From positions 124,001-188,000 of the forward strand of contig NZ_VWNA01000003.1 of NCBI RefSeq assembly GCF_009600605.1: DNA of 64,000 bases, given 5' to 3'. This document shows positions 54,660 through 62,854 of this stretch, one piece after another (the first letter of the stretch is position 1; each line of letters starts with the position of its first letter). A program made the position numbers and the translations under genes. This DNA comes from Segnochrobactrum spirostomi. GTDB taxonomy: Bacteria; Pseudomonadota; Alphaproteobacteria; Rhizobiales; Segnochrobactraceae. Under the pieces are notes generated by a model, which did no database searches, was not told the DNA's origin, and worked only from the letters and a program-made list of their open reading frames with translations.

Positions 54660-55976
54660 ATGAAGATCTCCAACCCTTCGGCGGCTCCCGTCGACGAGAC
54701 GCGGCGCCGTTTCCTCATCGGCGTCGGCGCGGCCGCGGCCGGCGGGGCGCTCGCCCCGACGATGGCCCACGCGGCGAGCGACGTCGCCGGCAACGTCACC
54801 GATGCGCCGAAGAGCGCGCCCTCCATCCTGGAGCGCTGGCCTTTCTACGGCGATCACCAGCAGGGCATCGTCACGCCGCGTCCCGCGAACGGCATGATCG
54901 CCTCGTTCACGGTCGTCGCCGACAAGCCGGCCGATCTCGACGCGTTGTTTCGCCAGTTGACCGAACGGATCGTCTTTTTGACCCAGGGCGGCACGCCGCC
55001 GGAACTGAACCCGAAGCTGCCGCCGGCCGATTCCGGCATCCTCGGGCCCGTGGTCACCCCCGACAACCTGACCATCACCGTCTCGCTCGGCGACTCGCTG
55101 TTCGAGGACCGGATCTGGCTCAAGCCGCTGAAGCCGAAGCAGCTACAGCGCATGACGAAGTTCCCGAACGATGCGCTCGACGCGGACCTCTGCCACGGCG
55201 ATCTCGTCCTGCAATTCTGCGCCAACACCCAGGACACGAACATCCACGCGCTTAGGGACATCGTGAAGATGATGCCCGACAAGCTCGTCCTGCGCTGGAA
55301 GCAGGAGGGCAACGTGCCCGTGCTGCCGCCGGCCGCGGACGGCCGCCCGCAGAGCGCGCGCAACTTCCTCGGCTTCCGCGACGGGTCGGCCAATCCCGAT
55401 TCCGCCGACACGGCTTTGATGCGCGCGCTCGTCTGGGTGGGCGCCGGTCACGGCGAACCGGCCTGGGCTGAGCGCGGCTCTTATCAGGCGGTGCGGATCA
55501 TCCGCAATTTCGTCGAGCGCTGGGACCGCACCCCGCTCGCGGAGCAGCAGGACATCATCGGCCGCGAGAAGATGAGCGGCGCCCCGTTCGGTGGCCGCAG
55601 CGAACACGACGTGCCCGATTATGCGAGCGATCCGACCGGCAAGGTGACGCCGCTCGATGCCCACATCCGCCTCGCCAATCCGCGCACCGCCCTGACCGAG
55701 AAGAACCGAATCCTGCGGCGACCCTTCAACTATTCGAACGGCGTCAGCAAGTCCGGCCAGATCGAGCAGGGCCTATTGTTCATCTGTTACCAAGCCGATC
55801 TCGAGCAGGGCTTCATCACGGTGCAGACGCGCCTCAACGGTGAGCCGCTCGAGGAATATTTGAAGCCGATCGGCGGCGGCTATTTCTACGTGCTGCCGGG
55901 CGCGCAGGGGCCCGGTGATTATCTCGGCCGCACCCTGATCGAGGCGGCGCGCAAGAGCGAAGCAACCCCCACCTGA
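54660..55976 (+). CDS. efeB: EfeB, DyP-type heme peroxidase (Tat-exported)
   Basis: This 438-residue protein has a Tat signal (TRRRFLIGVGAAAAGGALAP), the DyP signature GFRDGSANPD (GXXDG), AGHGEPAWAERGSYQAVR, and the proximal-His region DAHIRLANPR. It ends with the typical GGGYFYVLPGAQGPGDYLG. EfeB is a periplasmic heme peroxidase that oxidises Fe(II) or releases iron from heme for EfeU. Start ATG at 54660 is 4 bp after efeO. The next gene begins 14 bp after its stop. Confidence 0.95.
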   Translation: MKISNPSAAPVDETRRRFLIGVGAAAAGGALAPTMAHAASDVAGNVTDAPKSAPSILERWPFYGDHQQGIVTPRPANGMIASFTVVADKPADLDALFRQLTERIVFLTQGGTPPELNPKLPPADSGILGPVVTPDNLTITVSLGDSLFEDRIWLKPLKPKQLQRMTKFPNDALDADLCHGDLVLQFCANTQDTNIHALRDIVKMMPDKLVLRWKQEGNVPVLPPAADGRPQSARNFLGFRDGSANPDSADTALMRALVWVGAGHGEPAWAERGSYQAVRIIRNFVERWDRTPLAEQQDIIGREKMSGAPFGGRSEHDVPDYASDPTGKVTPLDAHIRLANPRTALTEKNRILRRPFNYSNGVSKSGQIEQGLLFICYQADLEQGFITVQTRLNGEPLEEYLKPIGGGYFYVLPGAQGPGDYLGRTLIEAARKSEATPT

Positions 55977-55990
55977 CGAGGAGCCCGGTG

Positions 55991-56815
55991 ATGAAGTTGA
56001 GGCATCTGCCTGCCGTGGTCGCGTTTGCGGCCCTGTTGTCCGGTCATGCGATGGCCACCGAGCAAGCGGCGACGCTCGATCTCGTGGAACCGATCGCGGA
56101 CTACAAGATCTACGTCTCCGAGAAATTGCAGACGCTGGTCTCCGATACGCGCGCCTTCACCGACGCCATCAAGGCGGGAGACGTCGCCAAGGCGAAGTCG
56201 CTGTTCGCGTCGACCCGGATGAGCTACGAGGCCGTCGAGCCGATCGCCGAACTCTTCAGCGACCTCGATTCCTCGATCGATTCCCGCGCCGACGACTACG
56301 AGAAGAAGGAGAAGGACCCAGCCTTCCCGGGCTTCCACCGTCTCGAATACGGCCTTTGGGTTCAGAACTCGACGGCCGGCCTCGCGCCGATCGCCGACAA
56401 GCTGATGGCCGACGTCGAGTCGCTCGACAAGCGCATCGCCGACCTGACGCTGCCTCCCGACAAGGTCGTCGGTGGCGCCGCCGCCCTGATGGAAGAGGTC
56501 GCCGCCACCAAGATCTCCGGCGAGGAAGATCGCTACAGCCACACCGATCTGTGGGATTTCCAGGCGAACTCCGACGGTGCCAAGAAGATCTTCGAGCTCG
56601 TCGAGCCGCTGATCCAGAAGCAGGACCCGGCCTTCGTGAAGAAGGTTTCGGACAACTTCGCCACCGTCGACGCGACGCTCGCGAAGTACAAGACCGCCGA
56701 GGGTTACGAGCCCTACGACAAGCTCACCGACGCCGACCGTAAGGTGCTCGCCAGCGCCGTCAACACGCTGGCCGAGGATCTCTCGACCCTGCGCGGCAAG
56801 CTCGGCCTGAACTGA
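55991..56815 (+). CDS. EfeM-like M75 iron-binding lipoprotein/periplasmic protein
   Basis: This 274-residue protein has a Sec signal (MKLRHLPAVVAFAALLSGHAMA) and only the imelysin/M75 domain, with HXXE in PGFHRLEYGLWVQNS. It lacks a cupredoxin part. It is a shorter paralogue of the M75 half of efeO two genes upstream; shared blocks include DPAFTGFHR/DPAFPGFHR and GLAPVADKL/GLAPIADKL. Start: ATG 55991 has GAGGAG seven bases upstream; a GTG at 55988 is in frame. The Efe operon thus has four genes, with both full-length EfeO and a stand-alone EfeM type. Confidence 0.88.
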   Translation: MKLRHLPAVVAFAALLSGHAMATEQAATLDLVEPIADYKIYVSEKLQTLVSDTRAFTDAIKAGDVAKAKSLFASTRMSYEAVEPIAELFSDLDSSIDSRADDYEKKEKDPAFPGFHRLEYGLWVQNSTAGLAPIADKLMADVESLDKRIADLTLPPDKVVGGAAALMEEVAATKISGEEDRYSHTDLWDFQANSDGAKKIFELVEPLIQKQDPAFVKKVSDNFATVDATLAKYKTAEGYEPYDKLTDADRKVLASAVNTLAEDLSTLRGKLGLN

Positions 56816-56835
56816 CGGGCTACCTTCCACGCGAA

Positions 56836-56930
56836 CCGCCGTCCACGTGGCGGACGCGCGTGATGGCGCGGGGCGGATGTTTGGTGGTGCATGGGCGCAA
56901 TCGTCCGTGCACCACCGTTTCCAAGCATCC
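56836..56930. terminator. Inverted repeats between efe operon and tetR
   Basis: Two dyads lie between the convergent efeM-like and tetR genes. One is CCGCC-N8-GGCGG with a CCACGTGG core (56836-56853). The other, larger one has arms GGTGGTGCA (56883-56891) and TGCACCACC (56908-56916), extended by GGATG/CATCC at the outer ends. No T-run follows, but position and strength suggest transcription termination for one or both operons. Confidence 0.5.
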
Positions 56931-57005
56931 GCTTCCGCGTCCGCGTCCGCGGCGTGGCACGTAATCCGATCCCATCCGCGCGGAAATACGGCACTCCGGC
57001 AAAGT

Positions 57006-57614
57006 CTATGCGCGTTGGCCGAAGTGGTTCAGAAAAGCGTCGACGGCCGTCGTGACGGATTGGAGGATGGACGCCTCGTCCGGCGGGTCGATAACGCCCC
57101 ACATCGACTTCTCTGAGAGATCCATCTCCATCATTGCTTTGAACGTCATGGCCGCGAGGTGCGTATTTTCGGCGCGCAGCAAGCTGTGCCTGTCGAGGGC
57201 TTCCATCATCTCGACGATCTTGTCGATCGTAATCCGGACGCCGGTCTCGTAGAAAATCCGGCCGAGTTCGGGAAAGCGCTCGCACTCTCCGATGACGAGG
57301 CGGTTCGTGGCGATAGCCTTCGGCGACAGCACAAGTCTGAGATATGCACATCCGAACCGGATCAGTGTTCCGCGCGTATCGCCGGCAACAAGCTTGATGT
57401 CCGCCAGAGCGTCGAAAAGGTCTTTGCCCTGTTGTAGCATATACGCCTGAAATAGAAGATCCTTTGTCGGAAAATGATTGTATAATGTCGTCTTTGATCC
57501 GCCCAACGCTGCGGAAATATGGGACATATTTACGGATCCGTAGCCGTTTCGAAGAAACATTTCGCCCGCGACATCAAGGATGCGGTTGCGGACTGCCTCG
57601 CTTTTACTTCGCAT
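57006..57614 (-). CDS. TetR-family repressor
   Basis: This 202-residue regulator has a TetR_N domain with HTH (ILDVAGEMFLRNGYGSVNMSHISAALGGSKTTLYNHF, cited for the SKTTLYNHF recognition helix) and a helical ligand-binding C-terminus. The start ATG is at 57614. Two identical-type operators lie in the 100-bp gap before the divergent stilbene oxygenase, one next to each promoter, so it is very likely a dual repressor of itself and that gene. The inducer would be an aromatic substrate. Confidence 0.92.
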   Translation of the reverse strand: MRSKSEAVRNRILDVAGEMFLRNGYGSVNMSHISAALGGSKTTLYNHFPTKDLLFQAYMLQQGKDLFDALADIKLVAGDTRGTLIRFGCAYLRLVLSPKAIATNRLVIGECERFPELGRIFYETGVRITIDKIVEMMEALDRHSLLRAENTHLAAMTFKAMMEMDLSEKSMWGVIDPPDEASILQSVTTAVDAFLNHFGQRA

Positions 57615-57622
57615 GTCGAAAG

Positions 57623-57638
57623 CGTACCTTTGCGTACG
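57623..57638. promoter_or_regulatory. TetR operator 1
   Basis: CGTACCTTTGCGTACG is a perfect dyad CGTAC-N6-GTACG, preceded by GAAAG, 9 bp upstream of the tetR start. Its position would block transcription or translation of tetR. Confidence 0.8.
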
Positions 57639-57645
57639 GTTTTGT

Positions 57646-57673
57646 TTGACAAAGGGATGCGGTGGAGCATAAT
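57646..57673 (+). promoter_or_regulatory. Sigma-70-type promoter of the stilbene oxygenase gene
   Basis: The hexamers TTGACA (57646-57651) and CATAAT (57668-57673) are 16 bases apart. The start would fall near 57680, immediately at operator 2. The gene has GGGAGGAG before its ATG at 57715. Confidence 0.75.
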
Positions 57674-57682
57674 CGCCGAAAG

Positions 57683-57698
57683 CGTACAGAATAGTACG
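57683..57698. promoter_or_regulatory. TetR operator 2
   Basis: CGTACAGAATAGTACG repeats the CGTAC-N6-GTACG dyad and the GAAAG prefix of operator 1. It covers the expected transcription start of the oxygenase, the usual place for TetR repression. Confidence 0.85.
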
Positions 57699-57714
57699 TC
57701 ATAAGGGAGGAGCC

Positions 57715-59169
57715 ATGACCACCGTCTTTCCGTCAAGCCCGGAATTCACGGGTCCCGCCTACACGCCCGCCCGATTCGAGGGCGATGTCTATGATCTCGT
57801 CGTGGAAGGCGAGGTGCCCACCGCCATCAAGGGAACGTATTATCAGGTCGCTCCGGACCCGCAATATCCGCCCATGCTCGGGCAGGATATCTTCTTCAAC
57901 GGTGACGGCTGCATTCATGCCTTCACCTTTGCTGACGGGCATGTCGATTTCAAGCGCCGCTATGTGTTGACCGAGCGGCTCAAAGCGCAGCGCGAAGCAC
58001 GGCGTTCTCTTCACGGAGTTTACCGGAATACCTACACCAACGATCCGTTGGTGAGCGGGCTGTCCAATTCCACGGCCAATACCAATGTCATCGTGCACCA
58101 TGGTAAGCTGCTGGCTCTCAAGGAGGACAGCCATCCCTACGCGCTCGACCCGACGACGATGGAGACGCTGGGGACATACGATTTCGGTGGCCAGCTTACC
58201 AGTGCGACGTTCACGGCCCATCCGAAGATCGATCCCGTAACGGGCGACATGCTTTGCTTCGCCTATGAGGCGAAGGGAGATGCGACTCCGGATATCGTCT
58301 ATTACGAGATCGACAAATCCGGAAGGAAGACGAAAGAGGTCTGGATCCGCGGGCCGTACGCGGCGATGATCCACGACTTCGCGGTCACCGAACATTATGT
58401 CGTGTTCCCGCTCATGCCGCTGACGGTCGATCTCGACCGAATCCGGAAGGGCGGGCGCCACTTTGAATGGCAACCGGGGCTCGATCAGACGTTCGGCGTG
58501 CTGCCGCGCGACGGAGACGCCAAGGACGTCCGCTGGTTCACGGCGCCGAACGGCTTCCAGGGGCATACCCTCAACGCCTTCGACGATGGACATGGGCGCG
58601 TATACGTCGACATGCCTGTCGCGTCCGGAAATGTGTTTCCGTTCTTTCCGCAGGCCGACGGCTATGTTCCGCCGCCGGAAACAATCATGTCGCGGCTCAC
58701 TCGTTGGACCTTCGATATGAACAAAGCGGGCAACAGCCTTGAGGCTTCGTCGCTCACCGATTTCATTTGCGAATTTCCCCGCAGCGACGACCGCTACATG
58801 GGACGGCCCTACCGCCACGGCTTCGTAGCCGGGCTTGATCCCAGGCGGCCCTATGATTTCGAAACGCTCGGCCCGCCCTCTTGGGCGTTCATGAACTTTT
58901 TTGCCCATGTCGACCTTACTACCGGGAAAGTGAAGAGTTGGTTCGCCGACGACAAGACGTCGGTGCAGGAGCCGGCCTTCATCCCCAAAAGCGCGGGTGC
59001 GGCCGAGGGCGAGGGTTATCTCGTCGCTCTCGTCAACAGACTTGCCGAGAGGGCGACCGACCTTTTGGTGTTTGACGCCCAGCATTTGGACGACGGGCCG
59101 ATCGCGACGGTCAAGCTGCCGGTTCGGCTGCGCATGTCTCTGCACGGCAATTGGGTTCCGGCAGTGTAG
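57715..59169 (+). CDS. Lignostilbene/isoeugenol-type oxygenase (carotenoid oxygenase family)
   Basis: The protein is 484 residues. Four iron-ligand histidines are visible at residues 169 (TAHPKID), 220 (MIHDFAV), 284 (FQGHTLNAF) and 477 (LHGNW). Their spacing fits the resveratrol-cleaving NOV1/LSD enzymes, as I recall, shifted by about two residues. The residues that hold the 4-hydroxyl group in those enzymes, Tyr101, Lys134 and Phe59, correspond to Tyr103 (GVYRNTY), Lys136 (LALKEDSH) and Phe61 here. It probably cleaves a 4-hydroxylated stilbene or phenylpropene side chain to an aromatic aldehyde such as vanillin. Carotenoid substrates are less likely. The promoter and operator layout indicates induction through TetR. 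Confidence 0.92.
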   Translation: MTTVFPSSPEFTGPAYTPARFEGDVYDLVVEGEVPTAIKGTYYQVAPDPQYPPMLGQDIFFNGDGCIHAFTFADGHVDFKRRYVLTERLKAQREARRSLHGVYRNTYTNDPLVSGLSNSTANTNVIVHHGKLLALKEDSHPYALDPTTMETLGTYDFGGQLTSATFTAHPKIDPVTGDMLCFAYEAKGDATPDIVYYEIDKSGRKTKEVWIRGPYAAMIHDFAVTEHYVVFPLMPLTVDLDRIRKGGRHFEWQPGLDQTFGVLPRDGDAKDVRWFTAPNGFQGHTLNAFDDGHGRVYVDMPVASGNVFPFFPQADGYVPPPETIMSRLTRWTFDMNKAGNSLEASSLTDFICEFPRSDDRYMGRPYRHGFVAGLDPRRPYDFETLGPPSWAFMNFFAHVDLTTGKVKSWFADDKTSVQEPAFIPKSAGAAEGEGYLVALVNRLAERATDLLVFDAQHLDDGPIATVKLPVRLRMSLHGNWVPAV

Positions 59170-59379
59170 CGAGGGCGCGAATGCCGATATCGCTCGATTG
59201 AACGCGAAGCCGGTTCGGCTTCGATCAACGGGAACCGTCGCGGTCTTCGCGACGGGGCGCGCCGTCTTTCTCGTTGTCCGGGGGAAACCTACCGCCATTG
59301 CCCCCCCGCCGCACCCGCTGCGAGACGCCTCGCCTCAAACATCAGCCGACGCACCCAGATCGACGCCGGGGAGTGTAGT

Positions 59380-60189
59380 ATGGCACGGCATGGCATCCGC
59401 AAAAAGGCGCTGATGTTGGTGGACGAGCGCCGCATCTTCTATCGAGGCGCGATCCCGGATGCGCGCGATCGTTGTGTCGGCGGCTATGTCTTCTATCTGA
59501 CTCTCGGCAGCCCCTTTCTCTTCAGAAGGAGCGGGGACTGGACGGCCGTGACCGCGGCGATCACCGAGCCCTACGAGGTTCACTCGGTCCGCGGGGAGGG
59601 CGAGGTCCTCGTGCAATATATCCTGGAGCAGGAGGATGCCCGGCTCGGTTTAGGGTGCGCGACGGCCAAGGAACAAGCTATCGTCGCCTTCGTCAGCCGA
59701 TACGAGGTCAGATCGTCTTTATGGAGCGTCAGCGGCAGTTGGGTTGATGACCTTGCAGGGAAGGTCGACCCGATTCTCTTTCCTAAGCCGGTCCAGCGGC
59801 GCATCATCGACGACCGCATACGGACCGTGATCGACCAAATTTGTGAGCAACCCGCCGATCGGCATTCCGCTGGAGTTTGCGCGGCGCTGGCCGATCTGTC
59901 GGTCTCGCGCTTTCTTCATGTGTTCAGCCAAGAGATCGGTGCGTCCTTTCGAAAGTTCCTGGCGTGGAAACGCGCGCGGGCCCTCTTCCACGCCATCACT
60001 GAAAAGATGAGCCTCACTGAGGTGGCATTGGACGCCGGATATGCAGATTCCTGCCACTTCAGTAATGCGGTCAAAAGTATTTATGGGCTTCGCCCGAAAG
60101 ACATGTGGGCAGCCGGCCGTGATGCCGAAGTGGTGTACGGCATTCGACAGGCCGCCATCTCATCTCAGCTCGAACGAGATATCCGATAG
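59380..60189 (+). CDS. AraC-family transcriptional regulator
   Basis: This 269-residue protein has an N-terminal sensor region (residues 1-150, with EPYEVHSVRGEGEVLVQY, cupin-like) and a C-terminal double HTH (ADLSVSRFLHVFSQEIGASFRKFLAW, then SLTEVALDAGYADSCHFSNAVKSIYGLRPKDM, cited for the two recognition regions). The ATG at 59380 has GGGGAG six bases upstream. It sits between the stilbene oxygenase and the uptake channel, so aromatic control of the downstream porin is plausible but not shown. Confidence 0.88.
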   Translation: MARHGIRKKALMLVDERRIFYRGAIPDARDRCVGGYVFYLTLGSPFLFRRSGDWTAVTAAITEPYEVHSVRGEGEVLVQYILEQEDARLGLGCATAKEQAIVAFVSRYEVRSSLWSVSGSWVDDLAGKVDPILFPKPVQRRIIDDRIRTVIDQICEQPADRHSAGVCAALADLSVSRFLHVFSQEIGASFRKFLAWKRARALFHAITEKMSLTEVALDAGYADSCHFSNAVKSIYGLRPKDMWAAGRDAEVVYGIRQAAISSQLERDIR

Positions 60190-60912
60190 GGCGAGGTCGG
60201 ACGTTGCCGGCTCGCGCACGGTGGAGACGGCTGTTTCTGCCATTGCCCAACTCCACATCCGTCTTGGCGTTCAATTGGTTGCTCAAACCTCCGGCTCGCT
60301 CGCCGGAGGGTCGGCGGCGTGCGCTCGAATCCCGACCGTATTCGTCGCGCCTCACGGACAAGAACGTTAGCCAGTTTATACAAGACGATGTGGCTTAAAC
60401 AGTTCACAAATATTCTACATATCGGCTCGGACTCGCCGCCGACCGGATATCTGCGTTGCATAATCAAAAAGAGGGGGCGCGTCCAAAATATGAAGTATCA
60501 GACCCCGTCGTTTACGCCGCCCTGGCGAGGGATAGGCGTTCCTTCGTGCCATCTGCCAATGCGCCATCACTCTTTAGACTGTCTTCGTCGCGATATCTCG
60601 AGCGACACAGGGCCGTCTCGGGCGGAGTAGCAGACGGCCCGGCCGTCGCTCCCCACGCCGGCGCGGGACAGAGCATCCCGCGCACGGGGAGTGTGAGTCC
60701 CGGCCACTTCACGGGCCGAGATGCAGCGATCTCAGCCACACGGCCGTTCCGACGCCGCCGTTCGCGCGCGGGCGGTCCTCCTATGGGCCGACATGTGGCG
60801 CTACAGGTCGCAGCGCGTCTCTTCGCGCGCAAGGTCCGCGATATCGGCAGTCGGCAATTCCGCCGCCATGCGACAGATCTCATCAATCATAAAACATAAA
60901 GGGGAGGATGAC
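60190..60912. other. 723-bp non-coding region before the aromatic-uptake channel
   Basis: No convincing gene is seen on either strand; open frames here have shadow-like composition. Two strong inverted repeats occur: GACGGCC-C-GGCCGTC (60633-60647) and GCGCGGGA-N7-TCCCGCGC (60661-60683), 13 bp apart. An AT-rich segment lies at 60390-60500 and could hold a promoter. The region may be a long 5' leader or control region of the channel gene. Confidence 0.5.
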
Positions 60913-60918
60913 GTGCAG

Positions 60919-61956
60919 ATGTCTCTAAATGGCCGGCGCCTGGCGAATATGTGGATCGATACATGGCCATGCGCGCCTCTCAAGCGCGCCGGGCATGCGA
61001 TTATTCTTCTTATTTTGGGTCTCCCGATCGCTGCGCAAGCCGCGGAAAGTCCGAGCCCGATCACGCCCCCGGGCGGCACCGATCTCTACCAGGCGGTGTT
61101 GCCCCCCGAATCAGGGCTTTACGGCGTGGTCATCGCGATGCCGATCGGCAGGAACTTTCACTCTTACGACGCCCAGGGGAATCAAGCGCCCGCGTCGATG
61201 AATGCGGTTTACGATTCGCCGACCTTCGCCGGGGCCCTGATGTATGTCTATCCCTTCGGCGTGCTGGGCGGCCGCCTCATGTCGAGCGCTGCAATCAGCG
61301 CTCAGCACTACAGCTTCAAAGTCGGTGATGGATCACATGTCGATCAGTCGGAAGGGGCTTGGGGAAATATCTACAGCGACATCTTCTATTGGACGCGAAA
61401 TGTCGGTCTCCTCGGCGCCGAGAAGGGCGTGGTGCCTCTGCCCTATGGTCTCAATGTCGGGGCTGGTTTTGCGATGACCATTCCGACTGGGACGTATGAC
61501 GAGGCACAAGCCCTGCGCGGCCTGCCGCAACCGGTTGAACCTGTCTTCTCCTTCGTGCCGAATTTCGCGATGACCTACATCACGGCAACGAACTGGCTTA
61601 CGCCCGCGAGCAGCCTCCAACTGAGCGCCCGCGCATTCTTCGGCTTCCCGACCGAGAACAAGACGACGAATTATCAGAATGGCGACACATACGACGTAGA
61701 TTTCTCGGTTGGCGAGCGTATCGGTCCCGTCGTCGCCGGTCTGGCGGGATATTATCAGGCCCAATACAATGATGACGTCGTCAATGGAATTACAAAGTCC
61801 GATAGCCGTTATTCATATTGGGGATTAGGACCCGTCCTCGAATATGATATTCCGCAATATAATATGTCGATGAAAGCGAAATTTCAGCAACAGTTCGACG
61901 TCAAGAATAGCTTGGATATGCAAATCCTATCGTTCTCGGTGGCGATCAAATTCTAA
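60919..61956 (+). CDS. Outer-membrane aromatic-uptake channel (MetA/phenol-degradation family)
   Basis: This 345-residue protein has a signal peptide (about residues 24-42, AIILLILGLPIAAQAAES) and an all-beta mature part: GLYGVVIAMPIGRNFHSYDA, YDSPTFAGALMYVYPFG, YSDIFYWTRNVGLLG, GLNVGAGFAMTIPTGTYD and C-terminal FSVAIKF. These are typical of the meta-pathway phenol degradation (PF13557-type) family, thought to be barrels that pass hydrophobic aromatics. ATG 60919 is 11 bp after GGGGAGG; a GTG two codons earlier at 60913 has better spacing. It follows the oxygenase and AraC genes, so it likely imports their aromatic substrate. Confidence 0.85.
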   Translation: MSLNGRRLANMWIDTWPCAPLKRAGHAIILLILGLPIAAQAAESPSPITPPGGTDLYQAVLPPESGLYGVVIAMPIGRNFHSYDAQGNQAPASMNAVYDSPTFAGALMYVYPFGVLGGRLMSSAAISAQHYSFKVGDGSHVDQSEGAWGNIYSDIFYWTRNVGLLGAEKGVVPLPYGLNVGAGFAMTIPTGTYDEAQALRGLPQPVEPVFSFVPNFAMTYITATNWLTPASSLQLSARAFFGFPTENKTTNYQNGDTYDVDFSVGERIGPVVAGLAGYYQAQYNDDVVNGITKSDSRYSYWGLGPVLEYDIPQYNMSMKAKFQQQFDVKNSLDMQILSFSVAIKF

Positions 61957-62230
61957 TCCCTGAGTTGCCGCCATAATAAGTGGGATCGGCAGGTCGCTTT
62001 CAGGGCGTCGATCGGATTTGAGCCGCGACTGGGCGCGTCGGCCGGGCGGTGATCGCCCCCCTGCGGCGGATCGGGCACAGGACGCAGCGAATTGTGCATC
62101 GGCCGCGCGCTTCGATTGCGGGCCGCGCCGCGTTGCCGATAAATATCGTCGGTAGCGCCGGGGGACGGACGCGTCATGATCGTCGCGGAGCCGACTCCCT
62201 TCCGTAATCCCGCATCATTCCGAGGAAGAC
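61957..62230. other. Intergenic region before the IalB-like gene
   Basis: About 270 bp without a gene. I see no strong dyad or clear hexamers, only a Shine-Dalgarno GAGGAAG before the next ATG. Confidence 0.4.
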
Positions 62231-62806
62231 ATGTCCCGTTCCGTGAAGATCGCGCTCGTCACCGCCATGACGCTCGCGATGACGGTGTGTGCCGAGGCTC
62301 AGACCACCAAGACGAAGACGGCTCCGTCTGCGTCGGCCGAGCAGGCGACGAGCACGCTGCCGGGCGGAGCGACCTCCCTCCAGGAGACCTACGACGATTG
62401 GAGCGTCGCCTGCGCGATGCCGGGCGGCCGCAAGAGCTGCTCGTTCTCGCAGACCCAGGTCAACCAGCAGAACCAGCAGCGCGTGCTCGCGATCGAGCTC
62501 ACCTCCGGCCAGGACGGCGCGATCACCGGCGTGCTCGCGATGCCGTTCGGCCTCGCGCTCGCCGACGGCGTAACGCTGCAGATCGACGATGCGGCGCCGG
62601 GGGGCCAGATCGCCTATCAGACCTGCCTTCCGGTGGGCTGCGTCGTGCCGCTCAAGTTCAACGCGGACTATCTGGCGAACCTCGAGAAGGGCAAGCAGCT
62701 CAAGGTGAACGCGGTCGCCGCCGACACCGGCAAGCCGCTCACCTTCACCATCTCGCTCAAGGGCTTCGCCCCGGCGCTGTCGCGCACCCGCTCGCTCTCG
62801 CAGTAA
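62231..62806 (+). CDS. Invasion-associated locus B (IalB) family protein
   Basis: This 191-residue secreted protein has a signal MSRSVKIALVTAMTLAMTVCAEA, a Thr/Lys/Ala-rich linker (KTKTAPSASAEQ) and an IalB domain with YDDWSVACAMPGGRKSCSFSQ and TCLPVGCVVPL, giving conserved Cys pairs. The family takes its name from Bartonella IalB but is widespread in non-pathogenic alphaproteobacteria, often in two or more copies. Its molecular role is unclear. It ends at a strong terminator and is convergent to the aldo/keto reductase. Confidence 0.9.
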   Translation: MSRSVKIALVTAMTLAMTVCAEAQTTKTKTAPSASAEQATSTLPGGATSLQETYDDWSVACAMPGGRKSCSFSQTQVNQQNQQRVLAIELTSGQDGAITGVLAMPFGLALADGVTLQIDDAAPGGQIAYQTCLPVGCVVPLKFNADYLANLEKGKQLKVNAVAADTGKPLTFTISLKGFAPALSRTRSLSQ

Positions 62807-62812
62807 TAACCC

Positions 62813-62846
62813 GACCCCGCGGCGCCGTTCGAGGCGCCGCGGGGTC
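62813..62846. terminator. Strong bidirectional hairpin terminator
   Basis: A perfect 14-bp stem (GACCCCGCGGCGCC paired with GGCGCCGCGGGGTC) around a six-base loop lies between the convergent IalB-like and aldo/keto reductase genes, 7 bp after one stop and 8 bp after the other. Confidence 0.8.
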
Positions 62847-62854
62847 GATCTCGA

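Noticed and set aside
57733-59298. Minus-strand open frame of 521 codons opposite the stilbene oxygenase
   Set aside because: It is antisense to a gene with complete active-site residues, and no domain is recognisable.
60456-60899. Open frame of 147 codons before the channel gene
   Set aside because: It has Arg/Ala/Pro-rich off-frame composition, no Shine-Dalgarno sequence and overlaps strong inverted repeats; treated as non-coding.
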